Positions 8,463 to 17,205 of a stretch of 64,000 bases of DNA are shown here, piece after piece. Every line of letters begins with the position of its first letter. Within the stretch, counting starts at the first letter, position 1. The notes under the pieces were generated by a model. The model saw only the letters and a list, made by a program, of their open reading frames with translations. It had not been told where the DNA came from and ran no database searches. Origin of the DNA: Deltaproteobacteria bacterium (GTDB lineage: Bacteria > Desulfobacterota > Desulfomonilia > UBA1062); the NCBI GenBank assembly GCA_018433775.1, contig JAHDQN010000001.1, positions 16,555 to 80,554 on the forward strand, written 5' to 3'. The position numbers and the translations under genes were made by a program.

Positions 8463-10223
8463 ATGAAGATCGACCTGAATGCTTATATTTCCGAATTCAC
8501 CTTGAGAAGGCTTGCCGGCTCTCAGGGCTACCGGCTGGGGGTCGAGTATTTCCACGACTCGCGGGTGCGCTCGCTCAAGGAAAAGAGCGGGAGCATCACC
8601 GCTTCGGTGATGGGGTCTGAAAAATACCGCACGCAGATCAAGGTCGACAAGACCAGCATGGAGATCGAGTTCTCCTGCTCGTGCCCCGTGGGCCTTGAGG
8701 GGAAGTTCTGCAAGCATCTGGTGGCGACGGGTCTCCATTGGCTCGACAAGCAGCAGAAGGAGAGCGCGCGACACAACGGGAAACGGGGAGCGGTCCACCT
8801 GTCGGTCCCGGAGTGGCTGGCCCGGCAGAAAAAGTCGGTGCTGGTCGATCTGATCCTGGAGCATGCCGACGATGACGACGATTTCTGGAACTGGCTGGAG
8901 ATGCATGCTTCCCTGTACGATGACGGCTCCATCGACGTGGACCGGCTGAAAAAGTGTCTGTCGAACGTGATCTTCATGGACGATTTCATCGACTACCACG
9001 ACAGCTACGATTACTTCTGCAGGGTGGAGAACGCACTCGACATCCTGGAGAATCTGCTGGAGAACGGCCATGCCGCTGAGGTCATGGATCTGGCGGAGCA
9101 CGCGCTGACGAACGTGGAGCTGGCTTTGCACTCCCTGGGCGACCCGGGCGGCTACATGGACGACATCGTCTCCGGGCTCATCGACATCCACCATCGCGCG
9201 TGCAGAAAGGCGCGGCCCAACCGCAAGGACATGGCCCGGAGGCTCTTCGAGTGGGAGCTGGGCTCGGAGCACGACATCTTTTCCGGGGCGGCCGACACCT
9301 ATGCCGATGTCCTGGGCGATGAGGGCCTCGCCGAGTACCGCAGGCTCGCGGAAAAGGCATGGACCGGGGTCAAGCCGCTGGGGCCCGGGGAAAAGACCCA
9401 GTTCGACTTCTACCGGTACCGCCTCCGGAACATCATGGAGACGCTCGCCCGCCGGGAGGGGAACATCGACTTCCTCGCGGAGATCAAGAAGAGCGACCTC
9501 ACCCGGCCGGTCTGTTTTCTGGAGATCGCCCAGCTCTACCAGGAGGCGGGCAGGGACGACGAGGCCCTGGCTTGGGCGGAGCGGGGGGTCCGGGCCTTTG
9601 AAAAGAACCCGGACGTGCAGCTCGTCGACTTCCTGGCGGAAGCCTACCACCGGCAGGGTTTCCACGAAAAGGCGCTGGGCCTCATCTGGCTCTCCTTTAC
9701 CCTGAGCCCGGGGCTGCCGCGGTATCACAGCCTGAAAAAACATGCCAGGAGATCCAGGGTGTGGCCCGAATGGAGGGACAAGGCCATCGCCCTGATCCGT
9801 GAGCGCCTCGAGCACAAAAAGCTCACCCAGAACAGGAGCAGGGGGCCCATGAGGCTCTACAACCGCATCGACCACTCGCTTCTCGTGCAGATCCACCTTG
9901 AGGACAACGACGTCGACTCCGCATGGGAAGAGGCCAGGTCCGGCGGGTGCTCCGACGTGCTCTGGATGCAGCTCGCGCTCAGGCGGGAGAAGAGCCACCC
10001 CGAGGAGTCGCTGCAGATCTATCAGCAGCAGATCGGGGCCGTGATCAACCGGAAGAACAACGACGCCTACCAGGAGGCTGTCAGGCTGCTGGTCAGGATC
10101 AGGGATCTCATGGCCAGGCTCGACAGGGAAAAGGATTTCGGCCCCTACCTCAAGCAGCTCGGAACCGAGCACAGCAGAAAGCGCAACTTCATGAAGCTGC
10201 TGGAAAAGAAAAGGTGGATCTGA
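8463..10223 (+). CDS. SWIM zinc-finger protein with helical-repeat C-terminus
   Basis: This 586-residue cytoplasmic protein has an N-terminal SWIM zinc finger: Cys72, Cys74, Cys83 and His85 (CSCPVGLEGKFCKH). SWIM domains bind DNA or proteins in many contexts, including DNA repair. The remainder is alpha-helical and charged, with TPR-like segments near residues 340-430 (for example FLEIAQLYQEAGRDDEALAW). Proteins of this layout are widespread but uncharacterised. No strong ribosome site precedes the ATG. The stop codon is followed after 2 nt by the first of a cluster of family-1 repeats. Confidence 0.85.
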   Translation: MKIDLNAYISEFTLRRLAGSQGYRLGVEYFHDSRVRSLKEKSGSITASVMGSEKYRTQIKVDKTSMEIEFSCSCPVGLEGKFCKHLVATGLHWLDKQQKESARHNGKRGAVHLSVPEWLARQKKSVLVDLILEHADDDDDFWNWLEMHASLYDDGSIDVDRLKKCLSNVIFMDDFIDYHDSYDYFCRVENALDILENLLENGHAAEVMDLAEHALTNVELALHSLGDPGGYMDDIVSGLIDIHHRACRKARPNRKDMARRLFEWELGSEHDIFSGAADTYADVLGDEGLAEYRRLAEKAWTGVKPLGPGEKTQFDFYRYRLRNIMETLARREGNIDFLAEIKKSDLTRPVCFLEIAQLYQEAGRDDEALAWAERGVRAFEKNPDVQLVDFLAEAYHRQGFHEKALGLIWLSFTLSPGLPRYHSLKKHARRSRVWPEWRDKAIALIRERLEHKKLTQNRSRGPMRLYNRIDHSLLVQIHLEDNDVDSAWEEARSGGCSDVLWMQLALRREKSHPEESLQIYQQQIGAVINRKNNDAYQEAVRLLVRIRDLMARLDREKDFGPYLKQLGTEHSRKRNFMKLLEKKRWI

Positions 10224-10225
10224 CC

Positions 10226-10414
10226 AATTCGGGGACGGGTTCACATTTCCCCGGCAAAGACCAATTCGGAATTCGGGGACGGGAATTCGGGGACGGGTTC
10301 ACATTTCCCCATTATGAATGAGAAAAGAGATGCGGCCGGTGAATGGGAAATGTGAACCCGTCCCCGAATTAGACCTGAATTGCGCGATGGGAAATGTGAA
10401 CCCGTCCCCGAATT
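10226..10414. repeat. Cluster of five family-1 repeats, REPIN-like
   Basis: The interval between the SWIM gene and the convergent kinase gene is almost filled by family-1 repeats. Plus-strand copies lie at 10226-10252, 10270-10283 (truncated to the head) and 10284-10310; minus-strand copies lie at 10345-10370 and 10389-10414. Each full unit reads AATTC, head GGGGAC, stem GGG, 9-nt loop TTCACATTT, stem CCC. The 10284 and 10345 copies face each other across 34 bp and can form a long hairpin. The outer copies start 2 bp after the SWIM stop and 12 bp after the kinase stop. Confidence 0.9.
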
Positions 10415-10426
10415 GGGGGAGCTGCT

Positions 10427-13400
10427 TCAGCTCAGTTTGTCCCGAAGTGCACGGCTGATGGTGTTCTTGAGTTCTCTGGTTCCGGCGGGTTTGATGAGCA
10501 GTTCCCTGATACCCAGAGATCTGGCCTCGTCCTGGCTGATGATATCGTTGTACCCCGTGCATAATACGACAGGGGTGTCAGGCCGAACAGTGAGGATTTT
10601 TCTGGAAAGCTCCAATCCCGTTATCCCGGGCATGGTCAGGTCAGTGATGACCAGATCGAACTCATGGGGCTCCTCATTGAATCGCTGAAGCGCTGCAAGG
10701 CCGTCCTGAAACGATGCCACCCGATACCCTGACTGCCTCAGTGACCGCGTAAGGCTGGAAAGGACGATCTCCTCGTCATCGACCAGGAGGATGCTCTCCT
10801 TCGCCTGGACTTCAGCCGTGCTCCCGGCAGGTGGAGCCTGTGCCCGGTGTTCCGTGCCGCATACCGGGAGATACACCGTGAAGAGAGATCCTTTTCCTTG
10901 CTCGCTTTCCACGGTGACGGCTCCCCCATGGCTTCTCACGATGCCGTGCACTACGGAAAGGCCCATGCCGGTGCCCTTGCCCACATCCTTGGTCGTAAAG
11001 AACGGCTCAAAGATCCGGTCCACTACCTCGGGTTTCATTCCGATACCGGTATCTTTGACCGTCAGTACGAGATAATCCCCTTCCCGCAAGTCCTGGTGAC
11101 CGTGCAGAGACGTTATTCTGGTCTTCGCCAGCCCGACTACTATGGTGCCCTGGTGTGGCCCGTACGCGTCAGCGGCATTTTTGCAGAGGTTCATGATCAC
11201 CTGCTGAAGCTGAACGGGATCGCCCATGACCGCATCCGCCCGTACACTGAAATGCTGCTGTATGCTGACGGTGCTCGGCAGCGTGGATTTCAGGAAGCTC
11301 ACGGTCTCTGCCAGCAGCGGCCTGAGGTGAACGGGCTGAACCACCCGCTCGCTCTTCCTGCTGAAGGAGAGAATCTTCTTCACGAGATCTCCCTGCCTGT
11401 GTGCAGCCTTCAGGGTCTGTTCAAGAATGTCGCGTCGAGAGGATACATGCGGCTCCATATCGAGGAGCTCTTCGAGGTTGATGATGACGGGATAGAGGAT
11501 ATTGTTCAGGTCATGGGCAATGCCGCCGGCAAACCGGTCAAGGGCCTCGATCCGCTGAGCCTGGGCAAGCTGGAGCTCGATTTTGCGCTTTTCTCCTTCC
11601 GCTCTTTCACGCTCGGCTATCTCTTCCCGGAGCTCTTTGTTCTTCTCTTCCAGCTCTATGGTACGGATCCCGACCAGATCTTCCAGACTCTGGCGATACC
11701 TGTCCAGCTCTTCTTCCGCCTTCTTCCGTTCAGTAATATCCTGTACGATACCGATGAAATAATCCGGCTTCCCGTCGGCCAGACGTGAACACCGCACCGA
11801 GATACTGGTCCAGATGGGCTGTCCGTCTTTGCGGATATACCGTTTTTCCATGGAATACCCGTCAATCTCTCCCGAAAGCACCCGGTTGAACTGGACAACA
11901 TCGGTTTCCAGGTCATCGGGGTGAGTCAGCTCGGCCCAGGTCATGTGCATGAGCTCGTCACGACTGTAGCCAAGGATTTCGCACAGGCGATCGTTTGCCT
12001 CTATCCATCCCTTCTCCAGGGAGGTAACGGTAAGCCCGAAGGCGTGCTGCTCAAAATAACTGCGAAAACGCGCCTCGCTGCTCCGCAGGTTCTCCTCCAT
12101 CCTCTTGCGTTCGGTGATATCCCGGACTGTGGCCCACATGCCCGCGGGATTACCCGCCTCATCCCTGATGAGCACCGTCCTCAGGTCCACGGGAAAGACA
12201 GTGCCGTCCTTTTTCCGGTACTCTTTTTCATAAACATCCGAATATCCCCGCCTGAGCACCTGTGTCTGAACGATGGACTCCTCCATCTCATGCCATTTTT
12301 CAGGAGTGACGTCCCGATACGTGAGCGAGCTGATTTCTTCAGGGGCATATCCCAGCATGCTCAGGTAATATCTGTTGTAATCTTTGACGTTTCCTTCCAT
12401 ATCAGTGCTGACAAAGGCATCCCTGATGCTCTCGTGCAGTTTGCGGTATTTGTGCTCCGATATCCGGAGCGCCTCTTCGATAAGCTTGCGCTCGGTGATG
12501 TCCTGGACAGTGCCGAACGAACGGGCGGGGCGGCCCGTCTCGTCGTACTCGGTGCGGCCGATTTCGCTGACCCACTTGATGCGGCCGTCCTTCATCAGCA
12601 GCCGGTGTTCGATCTCGTATGGTGTTCCGCTCTCGACAGAGGTGCGGTACGCGTTGTCGACCATGGCGCGGTCATCCGGATGGACCATCTCCAGGAATGC
12701 CTCGTACGAGGCTGCAAAGCTCTCGCGGCTGACTCCGAACAAATCGAAGATCCCATCAGACCATACGAGACGCCCGGCGACCAGGTCGAGGTCCCATCGG
12801 CCCATGCGGGCGATTTCCTGAGCCTCCCGCAGATTCGCCTCATTTTCCCGCAGTCTTTCTTCGGTCTGCTTCTGCTGGCTGATGTCCCGCATGATAGTGG
12901 ATATGGATTCGACCTCCCCGCTTTCGGAACGATGCGTCATAATCACCTGCGAGACCGGTATCTCGCGGCCGTCTCTGCTCAGGACAGCCGTTTCCCCTTC
13001 CCATATCCCGTGCCTGAGCGCGGCTGGGACGCCCTCATCCGTCACTGTCCTGAAGGCCCACTCGGGGTGCGCATCGTGTATTCTGTATCCCCGGATGTCT
13101 TCATCATCATCCAGGCCAAGCATGCGGCGACCGGCGGCATTCATGTAGGCCACCTCTCCATCCGGCCTTGTTGTGGCAATCAGGTCGCTCGTGCTTTCCA
13201 GGATTGCCGTCAGGCGAACCCGTTCATCCTCGGCCAGTTTGCGCTTGGTGGTCTCCTCGACTGCTATGCTGACGGCTTGCACCTGACCGTCGTCTGCCTT
13301 GATGGGCAATATATGCGCCATCCAGGAGCGAGCCCGGCCTGCTACGGGAGCAGGTGACTCCGAGAGCTCGATATCGTAGAGAGGCTCTCCTTTATCGACA

Positions 13401-13642
13401 ACCGAACGGGCAAGGGATTCAATTTTGCCTGAGAAATCAAATGGAATTACTTCCCGCAGAGTTTTGCCCAGATACTCGTCGGCATGAATGCCGTCAATTC
13501 CGGCAAGGCTTTCATTGATTCTCATAATACGGAGCGATCTGTCCAGAACGCACAGCCCGATGGGCAATGAGTTATATGCCGCCTTCCACTCTTCACATTC
13601 CTTGATCAGATTCGTTCCATCCTGCTCAGGACTGTTTTGCAT
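10427..13642 (-). CDS. Multi-PAS hybrid sensor histidine kinase with receiver domain
   Basis: This protein of about 1071 residues is a soluble-looking hybrid kinase with no membrane segment or signal peptide. In order it has about six PAS/PAC domains (roughly residues 1-660), a short coiled coil, a HisKA domain with the H-box GGIAHDLNNIL near residue 700, an HATPase domain (N-box NLCKNAADAY, G-boxes DTGIGM and GKGTGMGLSVVHG) and a C-terminal receiver. The receiver has its Asp in VITDLTMPG and its Lys in LLIKPAG. ATG 13642 was chosen; an in-frame TTG at 13678 would add 12 residues. It is the only one of the four kinases here that carries a receiver. Its first PAS resembles the first PAS of the kinase at 17206. 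Confidence 0.92.
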   Translation of the reverse strand: MQNSPEQDGTNLIKECEEWKAAYNSLPIGLCVLDRSLRIMRINESLAGIDGIHADEYLGKTLREVIPFDFSGKIESLARSVVDKGEPLYDIELSESPAPVAGRARSWMAHILPIKADDGQVQAVSIAVEETTKRKLAEDERVRLTAILESTSDLIATTRPDGEVAYMNAAGRRMLGLDDDEDIRGYRIHDAHPEWAFRTVTDEGVPAALRHGIWEGETAVLSRDGREIPVSQVIMTHRSESGEVESISTIMRDISQQKQTEERLRENEANLREAQEIARMGRWDLDLVAGRLVWSDGIFDLFGVSRESFAASYEAFLEMVHPDDRAMVDNAYRTSVESGTPYEIEHRLLMKDGRIKWVSEIGRTEYDETGRPARSFGTVQDITERKLIEEALRISEHKYRKLHESIRDAFVSTDMEGNVKDYNRYYLSMLGYAPEEISSLTYRDVTPEKWHEMEESIVQTQVLRRGYSDVYEKEYRKKDGTVFPVDLRTVLIRDEAGNPAGMWATVRDITERKRMEENLRSSEARFRSYFEQHAFGLTVTSLEKGWIEANDRLCEILGYSRDELMHMTWAELTHPDDLETDVVQFNRVLSGEIDGYSMEKRYIRKDGQPIWTSISVRCSRLADGKPDYFIGIVQDITERKKAEEELDRYRQSLEDLVGIRTIELEEKNKELREEIAERERAEGEKRKIELQLAQAQRIEALDRFAGGIAHDLNNILYPVIINLEELLDMEPHVSSRRDILEQTLKAAHRQGDLVKKILSFSRKSERVVQPVHLRPLLAETVSFLKSTLPSTVSIQQHFSVRADAVMGDPVQLQQVIMNLCKNAADAYGPHQGTIVVGLAKTRITSLHGHQDLREGDYLVLTVKDTGIGMKPEVVDRIFEPFFTTKDVGKGTGMGLSVVHGIVRSHGGAVTVESEQGKGSLFTVYLPVCGTEHRAQAPPAGSTAEVQAKESILLVDDEEIVLSSLTRSLRQSGYRVASFQDGLAALQRFNEEPHEFDLVITDLTMPGITGLELSRKILTVRPDTPVVLCTGYNDIISQDEARSLGIRELLIKPAGTRELKNTISRALRDKLS

Positions 13643-13862
13643 ACGAACCGTCTTTCTGCCCGTGCTGATTTGTGTCAACCGGGAGAATCCAAGAACCCGC
13701 GATCATGTTCTCTTCATATATACAGATGCTCTTCAACCCTGTAAGATCCATGTAATGATATAATGTTCACCATCATCACATGCAAGTGCGTACCTTGAGC
13801 ATTTTCTTGCTGCTTTTTGAAAACAGCCTGAAAGTCATTCCCGTGGAGAATTCGGGGGCAGG

Positions 13863-14001
13863 TTCTTTGAGCTCAAGCCCGAGTTCGCGCTCGAGATAGT
13901 GACAGGCTCTGCCTGCCTTGGCGGGGGCTCGGTGGGCATCGTGGCCAACCAGCCCGCTTATTTGGCAGGGATGTTCACCGTGAACAGCCCCGAGTCTTTT
14001 A
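13863..14001 (+). pseudogene. Remnant of a biotin-dependent acyl-CoA carboxyltransferase gene
   Basis: A 46-codon open stretch reads FFELKPEFALEIVTG, then LGGGSVGIVANQPAYLAG and MFTVNS. This matches the central part of carboxyltransferase (PccB/MmdA-type) subunits, where a -GFxRxxGxxVGIVANQP- segment is conserved. Nothing upstream or downstream continues the family, so it is an isolated fragment of a gene that normally exceeds 500 codons. The fragment begins within a sequence resembling a degenerate family-1 repeat head (AATTCGGGGGCAGG, 13849-13862). Confidence 0.6.
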
Positions 14002-14451
14002 TCCCGGCAGAACCGGGCCCGGAGCGACTATCTGGGCGGGGAACGACGAGGGACGGCCCCGCACGGCAGGAGAAAAGGCTGGTAAGCAGTGAAGGAGGGT
14101 GAGGGGTGTTGCTATTTGTGCATAATGCATTAATATTATATCATTATCTCATCACGTTCATCTCGCCGGCATAGACCCGTGTTCATCCAGGATGCTTCCG
14201 CCGATGCCGTGAAGTCCCTGGTTGCGCACATCGGGACCATGGAGAGGAACAACGTATCCTTCGCGGCATTCGGAGTACAGCTGGCAGAGGCCCGTGGAGC
14301 GGGAAGGGAGATGTGAACCCGTCCCCGAATTCTCTTATCAGACTCAGAGGAAAATGGTATGTAAGCCGGGTGCGGCCGGGCTGCGCTTCCGGTGGAGAGA
14401 AGACCGGAAAGGGGAGAAAGAGGAAAATAGCTTGAGGGAGGTGAAGACGCC
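14002..14451. other. Gene-poor interval downstream of the carboxyltransferase remnant
   Basis: Together with 13643-13862 this is an 800-bp interval without an intact gene. It holds the carboxyltransferase remnant and an AT-rich patch near 14115-14150. An open frame without a usable start, about 14160-14313, reads DASADAVKSLVAHIG and stops in the family-1 repeat at 14306-14331. It looks like a site of past gene loss. Confidence 0.45.
14306..14331 (-). repeat. Family-1 dispersed repeat
   Basis: This minus-strand copy has head GGGGAC and stem GGG closing a 9-nt loop. One base of the loop differs from the usual sequence (minus-strand TTCACATCT). No minus-strand gene ends beside it now, which fits the view that the local gene has decayed. 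Confidence 0.8.
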
Positions 14452-15021
14452 ATGACGGATTTCAGGGATCTGATGAGAATACGGCGGTCGGTGCGTGACT
14501 ACGAGGACAGAAAGGTGCCGGTGTCCCTGGTCAGAGAGCTCATCGCGGATGCCTGCGAGGCGCCAAGCGCGAGCAACCGCCAGCCTTGGGGGTTTGCCGT
14601 GGTGGCGGAGAAGGGAATGATGGGGCGGCTCTCCGATGAGAGCAAGAAGAACCTCCTGAACGACATGAAGACTTTGAAGTCGCCAACGTTGAGGCTGTAC
14701 CGGCCCGTTCTGAAGGACGAGAATTTCAACGTGTACTACAACGCCCCCTGCCTGGTGTTCATCACGGGTCCCAAGGGCCTGCATTCGGCGGTAAAGGACT
14801 GCAGCCTCGCGGCGTCGTACTTCATGCTTTCCGCCGCGGACCGGGGACTGGGCACCTGCTGGGTGGATCTGGGCTCTGCCGTCCAAGACCCGGAGATCCT
14901 GGCAGAGCTCCATATACCCGAAGACCACCGGATCGTCGCCGCCATCGTCGTGGGCTATCCGCGGGTCATTCCCGAACGGCCGCCCAGGAACGAGCCCAGG
15001 ATCCTGGCGATCATCGAATAA
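14452..15021 (+). CDS. Nitroreductase family protein (FMN-dependent)
   Basis: This 189-residue protein has the nitroreductase fold, which uses FMN and NAD(P)H to reduce nitro compounds, quinones or similar acceptors in the cytoplasm. Visible marks are the N-terminal RRSVRDYEDRKVP segment, the FMN-contacting APSASNRQPWGFAVV segment, YNAPCLVFI and the C-terminal GLGTCWVDLG helix region. The start has GAGGGAGG at good spacing. It lies between two sensor-kinase genes but is probably transcribed alone. A family-1 repeat starts 4 bp after its stop. The physiological substrate is unknown. Confidence 0.9.
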   Translation: MTDFRDLMRIRRSVRDYEDRKVPVSLVRELIADACEAPSASNRQPWGFAVVAEKGMMGRLSDESKKNLLNDMKTLKSPTLRLYRPVLKDENFNVYYNAPCLVFITGPKGLHSAVKDCSLAASYFMLSAADRGLGTCWVDLGSAVQDPEILAELHIPEDHRIVAAIVVGYPRVIPERPPRNEPRILAIIE

Positions 15022-15025
15022 AGAG

Positions 15026-15124
15026 AATTCGGGGACGGGTTCACATTTCCCCGATAAATACCCAAACTTGGTCCTCGAATAGGAGGGAAATGGGAAATGG
15101 GAAATGTGAACCCGTCCCCGAATT
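15026..15124. repeat. Inverted pair of family-1 repeats between convergent genes
   Basis: A plus copy (15026-15052) and a minus copy (15099-15124) face each other across 46 bp between the nitroreductase and kinase gene ends, with each head pointing at the adjacent stop codon. The minus copy is preceded by three tandem GGGAAAT units (15085-15105), the last of which belongs to the repeat. Confidence 0.9.
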
Positions 15125-15128
15125 CTTT

Positions 15129-17069
15129 TCAGGTACGGATGCTTTTCTCCCTCAGAACGGGCAGCAGCACGGTGAAGGAGGAACCGACACCCGGCTTGCT
15201 CCAGACGGTGATGGCCCCGTTATGATCGTGGACGATCCCGTGGACCACGGACAGGCCCATGCCCGTGCCCTCGCCCTGGTCCTTGGTGGTGAAGAAGGGG
15301 TCGAAGATCCGCTCCACGATCATCTCGTCCATGCCTTCCCCGGTATCGCTGACCGTGATCTCCACGTAGGGACCGGGACTGAGATCCGGGGATATCTGCG
15401 GGGCCGACTGCTCGCCGATCTCCACGCACCGCAGGCTCACCTCGAGGAGCCCGCCGTTTTTTCTCATGGCGTGCCGCGCATTGCTGCCCAGGTTCATGAG
15501 CACCTGCTTGATCCGGATGGAATCTCCCAGAACGAGTGCGTCTCCTGCTTCGAGCCTGGGGTGGATATCGATGGTGGGAGGCAGGGCAGCCCTGAGAAAG
15601 GACAGGGTCTCCCTGACCAGGGGCGTGACGGGCAGGGGCTTTTTCTCCTGGGGGGCCTGGCGGCTGAAGGTCAGGATATGGTTCACCAGATCCACCCCGA
15701 GCCGGGCGGCCTTGAGGATTTCCTCCAGGATCGGGGTTTCCGGGCCGCCTATCCCCGCGTCTTCCATGAGCGTCTCGGTATTGATGAGGATGGGGGTGAA
15801 GATGTTCTTGAGGTCGTGGGCGATGCCGCCCGCCAGCGTTCCGATGGCCTCCAGCTTCTGGGTCTGGGCGAGCTGCTGATGGAGCTTCGTCTCCCTGGTC
15901 GTGTCACGGAAAAGGGCTACATAGTTGGACACGCGCAGCGATTCATCAAAAACAGGGGTGATGGTCAGGCTGATCTCGACCTGGTCCCCCGACTTTTTCC
16001 TCCTGGAGCTCCGGCCGTTCCAGGGCTTGCCCTCTTTCTGAACCCGGGTGAGAATTTCCTCGTACATGTTGCAGGCAAGGTGGTCTTTACAGGATGTAAC
16101 GCTTTTGCCCACCACATCGTGCCGTTTGTGGCCGCTGATGTTTTCGAATGCAGGGTTTGCATATTCGACCACCCAATCGGCGTCGAAGAGCACGATTCCT
16201 TCCCCGGCCTGATCGATCGCCGTGACCAGTCGACAGAGGTCCTGCTTCATCTTCATGCGCTCGCTGACATTGATCCCGATGCCGGCGCAGGAGCCGTCCG
16301 AAAGCCTGACATTGGCCCACGAGGCGGTGATGATCCCGCCCGAGCGGGTGACCATCCTGATGTCGCGCCAGCCCGGGCGTGCCTCCAGCATATATTCCCA
16401 CACCTCCTGCCGATAGGACGGGTCGGGATAACAGGCGGCCATGAGGTCCATGTGCCGGATCTCTTCCCAGGACCATCCCAGCAACCTCTCCAGCTCGCGG
16501 TTGACGAGCCTGATCCTTCCCGTCGGGTCATAAAAGCAGAGCATCACCGGGACATGGTCGAACACGGTCTGGATCGTCTCTCTCTGCTCCGTGAGCTCAC
16601 CACCCGGGCTCGTGTGGTCCTGCGCGCCGGGTCTCATCTCCTGCCCGGGACCTCCGGAGAACGGTTTGCCCGGGTTGATCTCCTCCAGAAAAACCGTGAG
16701 ACACTCTCCCGCGGGCAGGCAGCGCAGAAACAGCCGGCGGCCGCCCGGGCCGCCGCTGGGCATCTCGAAGCCGATCACCCGGTTTTCTCGATGGGCGCGG
16801 GTAAATTCATCGCACGGCCACCCGGCCGAAGCCCCCGGCAGCAGGTCCCGGGCCTGCATGCCGCGTGCGCCGCGGACCGGGATGTTCAGCATGGCTGCCG
16901 CGGAAGGGTTGATGTAGGTGACGCAGAGATCCTTGTCGAGGTGGATCACTCCCAGGTCGAGCTTTTCGAAGATGCCCACCGCATCGATCACCGGATGGCC
17001 GGCGGCAGGACCCTGTGGAAGTGCACACGAAGAGTTCAATACAGGCGTATCATCGGTTTTCTGGTACAT
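15129..17069 (-). CDS. PAS sensor histidine kinase (no receiver)
   Basis: This 646-residue cytoplasmic kinase has three PAS domains: about residues 20-140, 190-300 and 310-430. The second contains LVNRELERLLGWSWEEI and the third YANPAFENISGH. HisKA follows with H-box GGIAHDLKNIFTPI, then HATPase with NLGSNARHAM, DTGEGMDE and GEGTGMGLSVVHG. GGAGG lies upstream of the ATG. PAS 2-3 and the kinase core closely match the C-terminal half of the kinase at 19897, and two blocks of its DNA are nearly identical to the neighbour at 17206. The gene is 136 bp downstream of that neighbour in the same direction, so co-transcription is possible. No cognate response regulator is adjacent. Confidence 0.92.
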   Translation of the reverse strand: MYQKTDDTPVLNSSCALPQGPAAGHPVIDAVGIFEKLDLGVIHLDKDLCVTYINPSAAAMLNIPVRGARGMQARDLLPGASAGWPCDEFTRAHRENRVIGFEMPSGGPGGRRLFLRCLPAGECLTVFLEEINPGKPFSGGPGQEMRPGAQDHTSPGGELTEQRETIQTVFDHVPVMLCFYDPTGRIRLVNRELERLLGWSWEEIRHMDLMAACYPDPSYRQEVWEYMLEARPGWRDIRMVTRSGGIITASWANVRLSDGSCAGIGINVSERMKMKQDLCRLVTAIDQAGEGIVLFDADWVVEYANPAFENISGHKRHDVVGKSVTSCKDHLACNMYEEILTRVQKEGKPWNGRSSRRKKSGDQVEISLTITPVFDESLRVSNYVALFRDTTRETKLHQQLAQTQKLEAIGTLAGGIAHDLKNIFTPILINTETLMEDAGIGGPETPILEEILKAARLGVDLVNHILTFSRQAPQEKKPLPVTPLVRETLSFLRAALPPTIDIHPRLEAGDALVLGDSIRIKQVLMNLGSNARHAMRKNGGLLEVSLRCVEIGEQSAPQISPDLSPGPYVEITVSDTGEGMDEMIVERIFDPFFTTKDQGEGTGMGLSVVHGIVHDHNGAITVWSKPGVGSSFTVLLPVLREKSIRT

Positions 17070-17205
17070 TCCCTGTGAGCCTCCAAAAAGTCATCGCGCC
17101 ACGGAAGACGTGACTTCATAACAAACGCCCTGCCCGGGAGCCCCTGTCGACTCGTCAGGGCAAGCGGCCATCAGACTATGTCGTTATGGGATACACCAAG
17201 GCAAG

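Noticed and set aside
13678..13678. TTG as the start of the multi-PAS hybrid kinase
   Set aside because: ATG 13642 in the same frame is more likely; the TTG has no ribosome site. The difference is only 12 residues.
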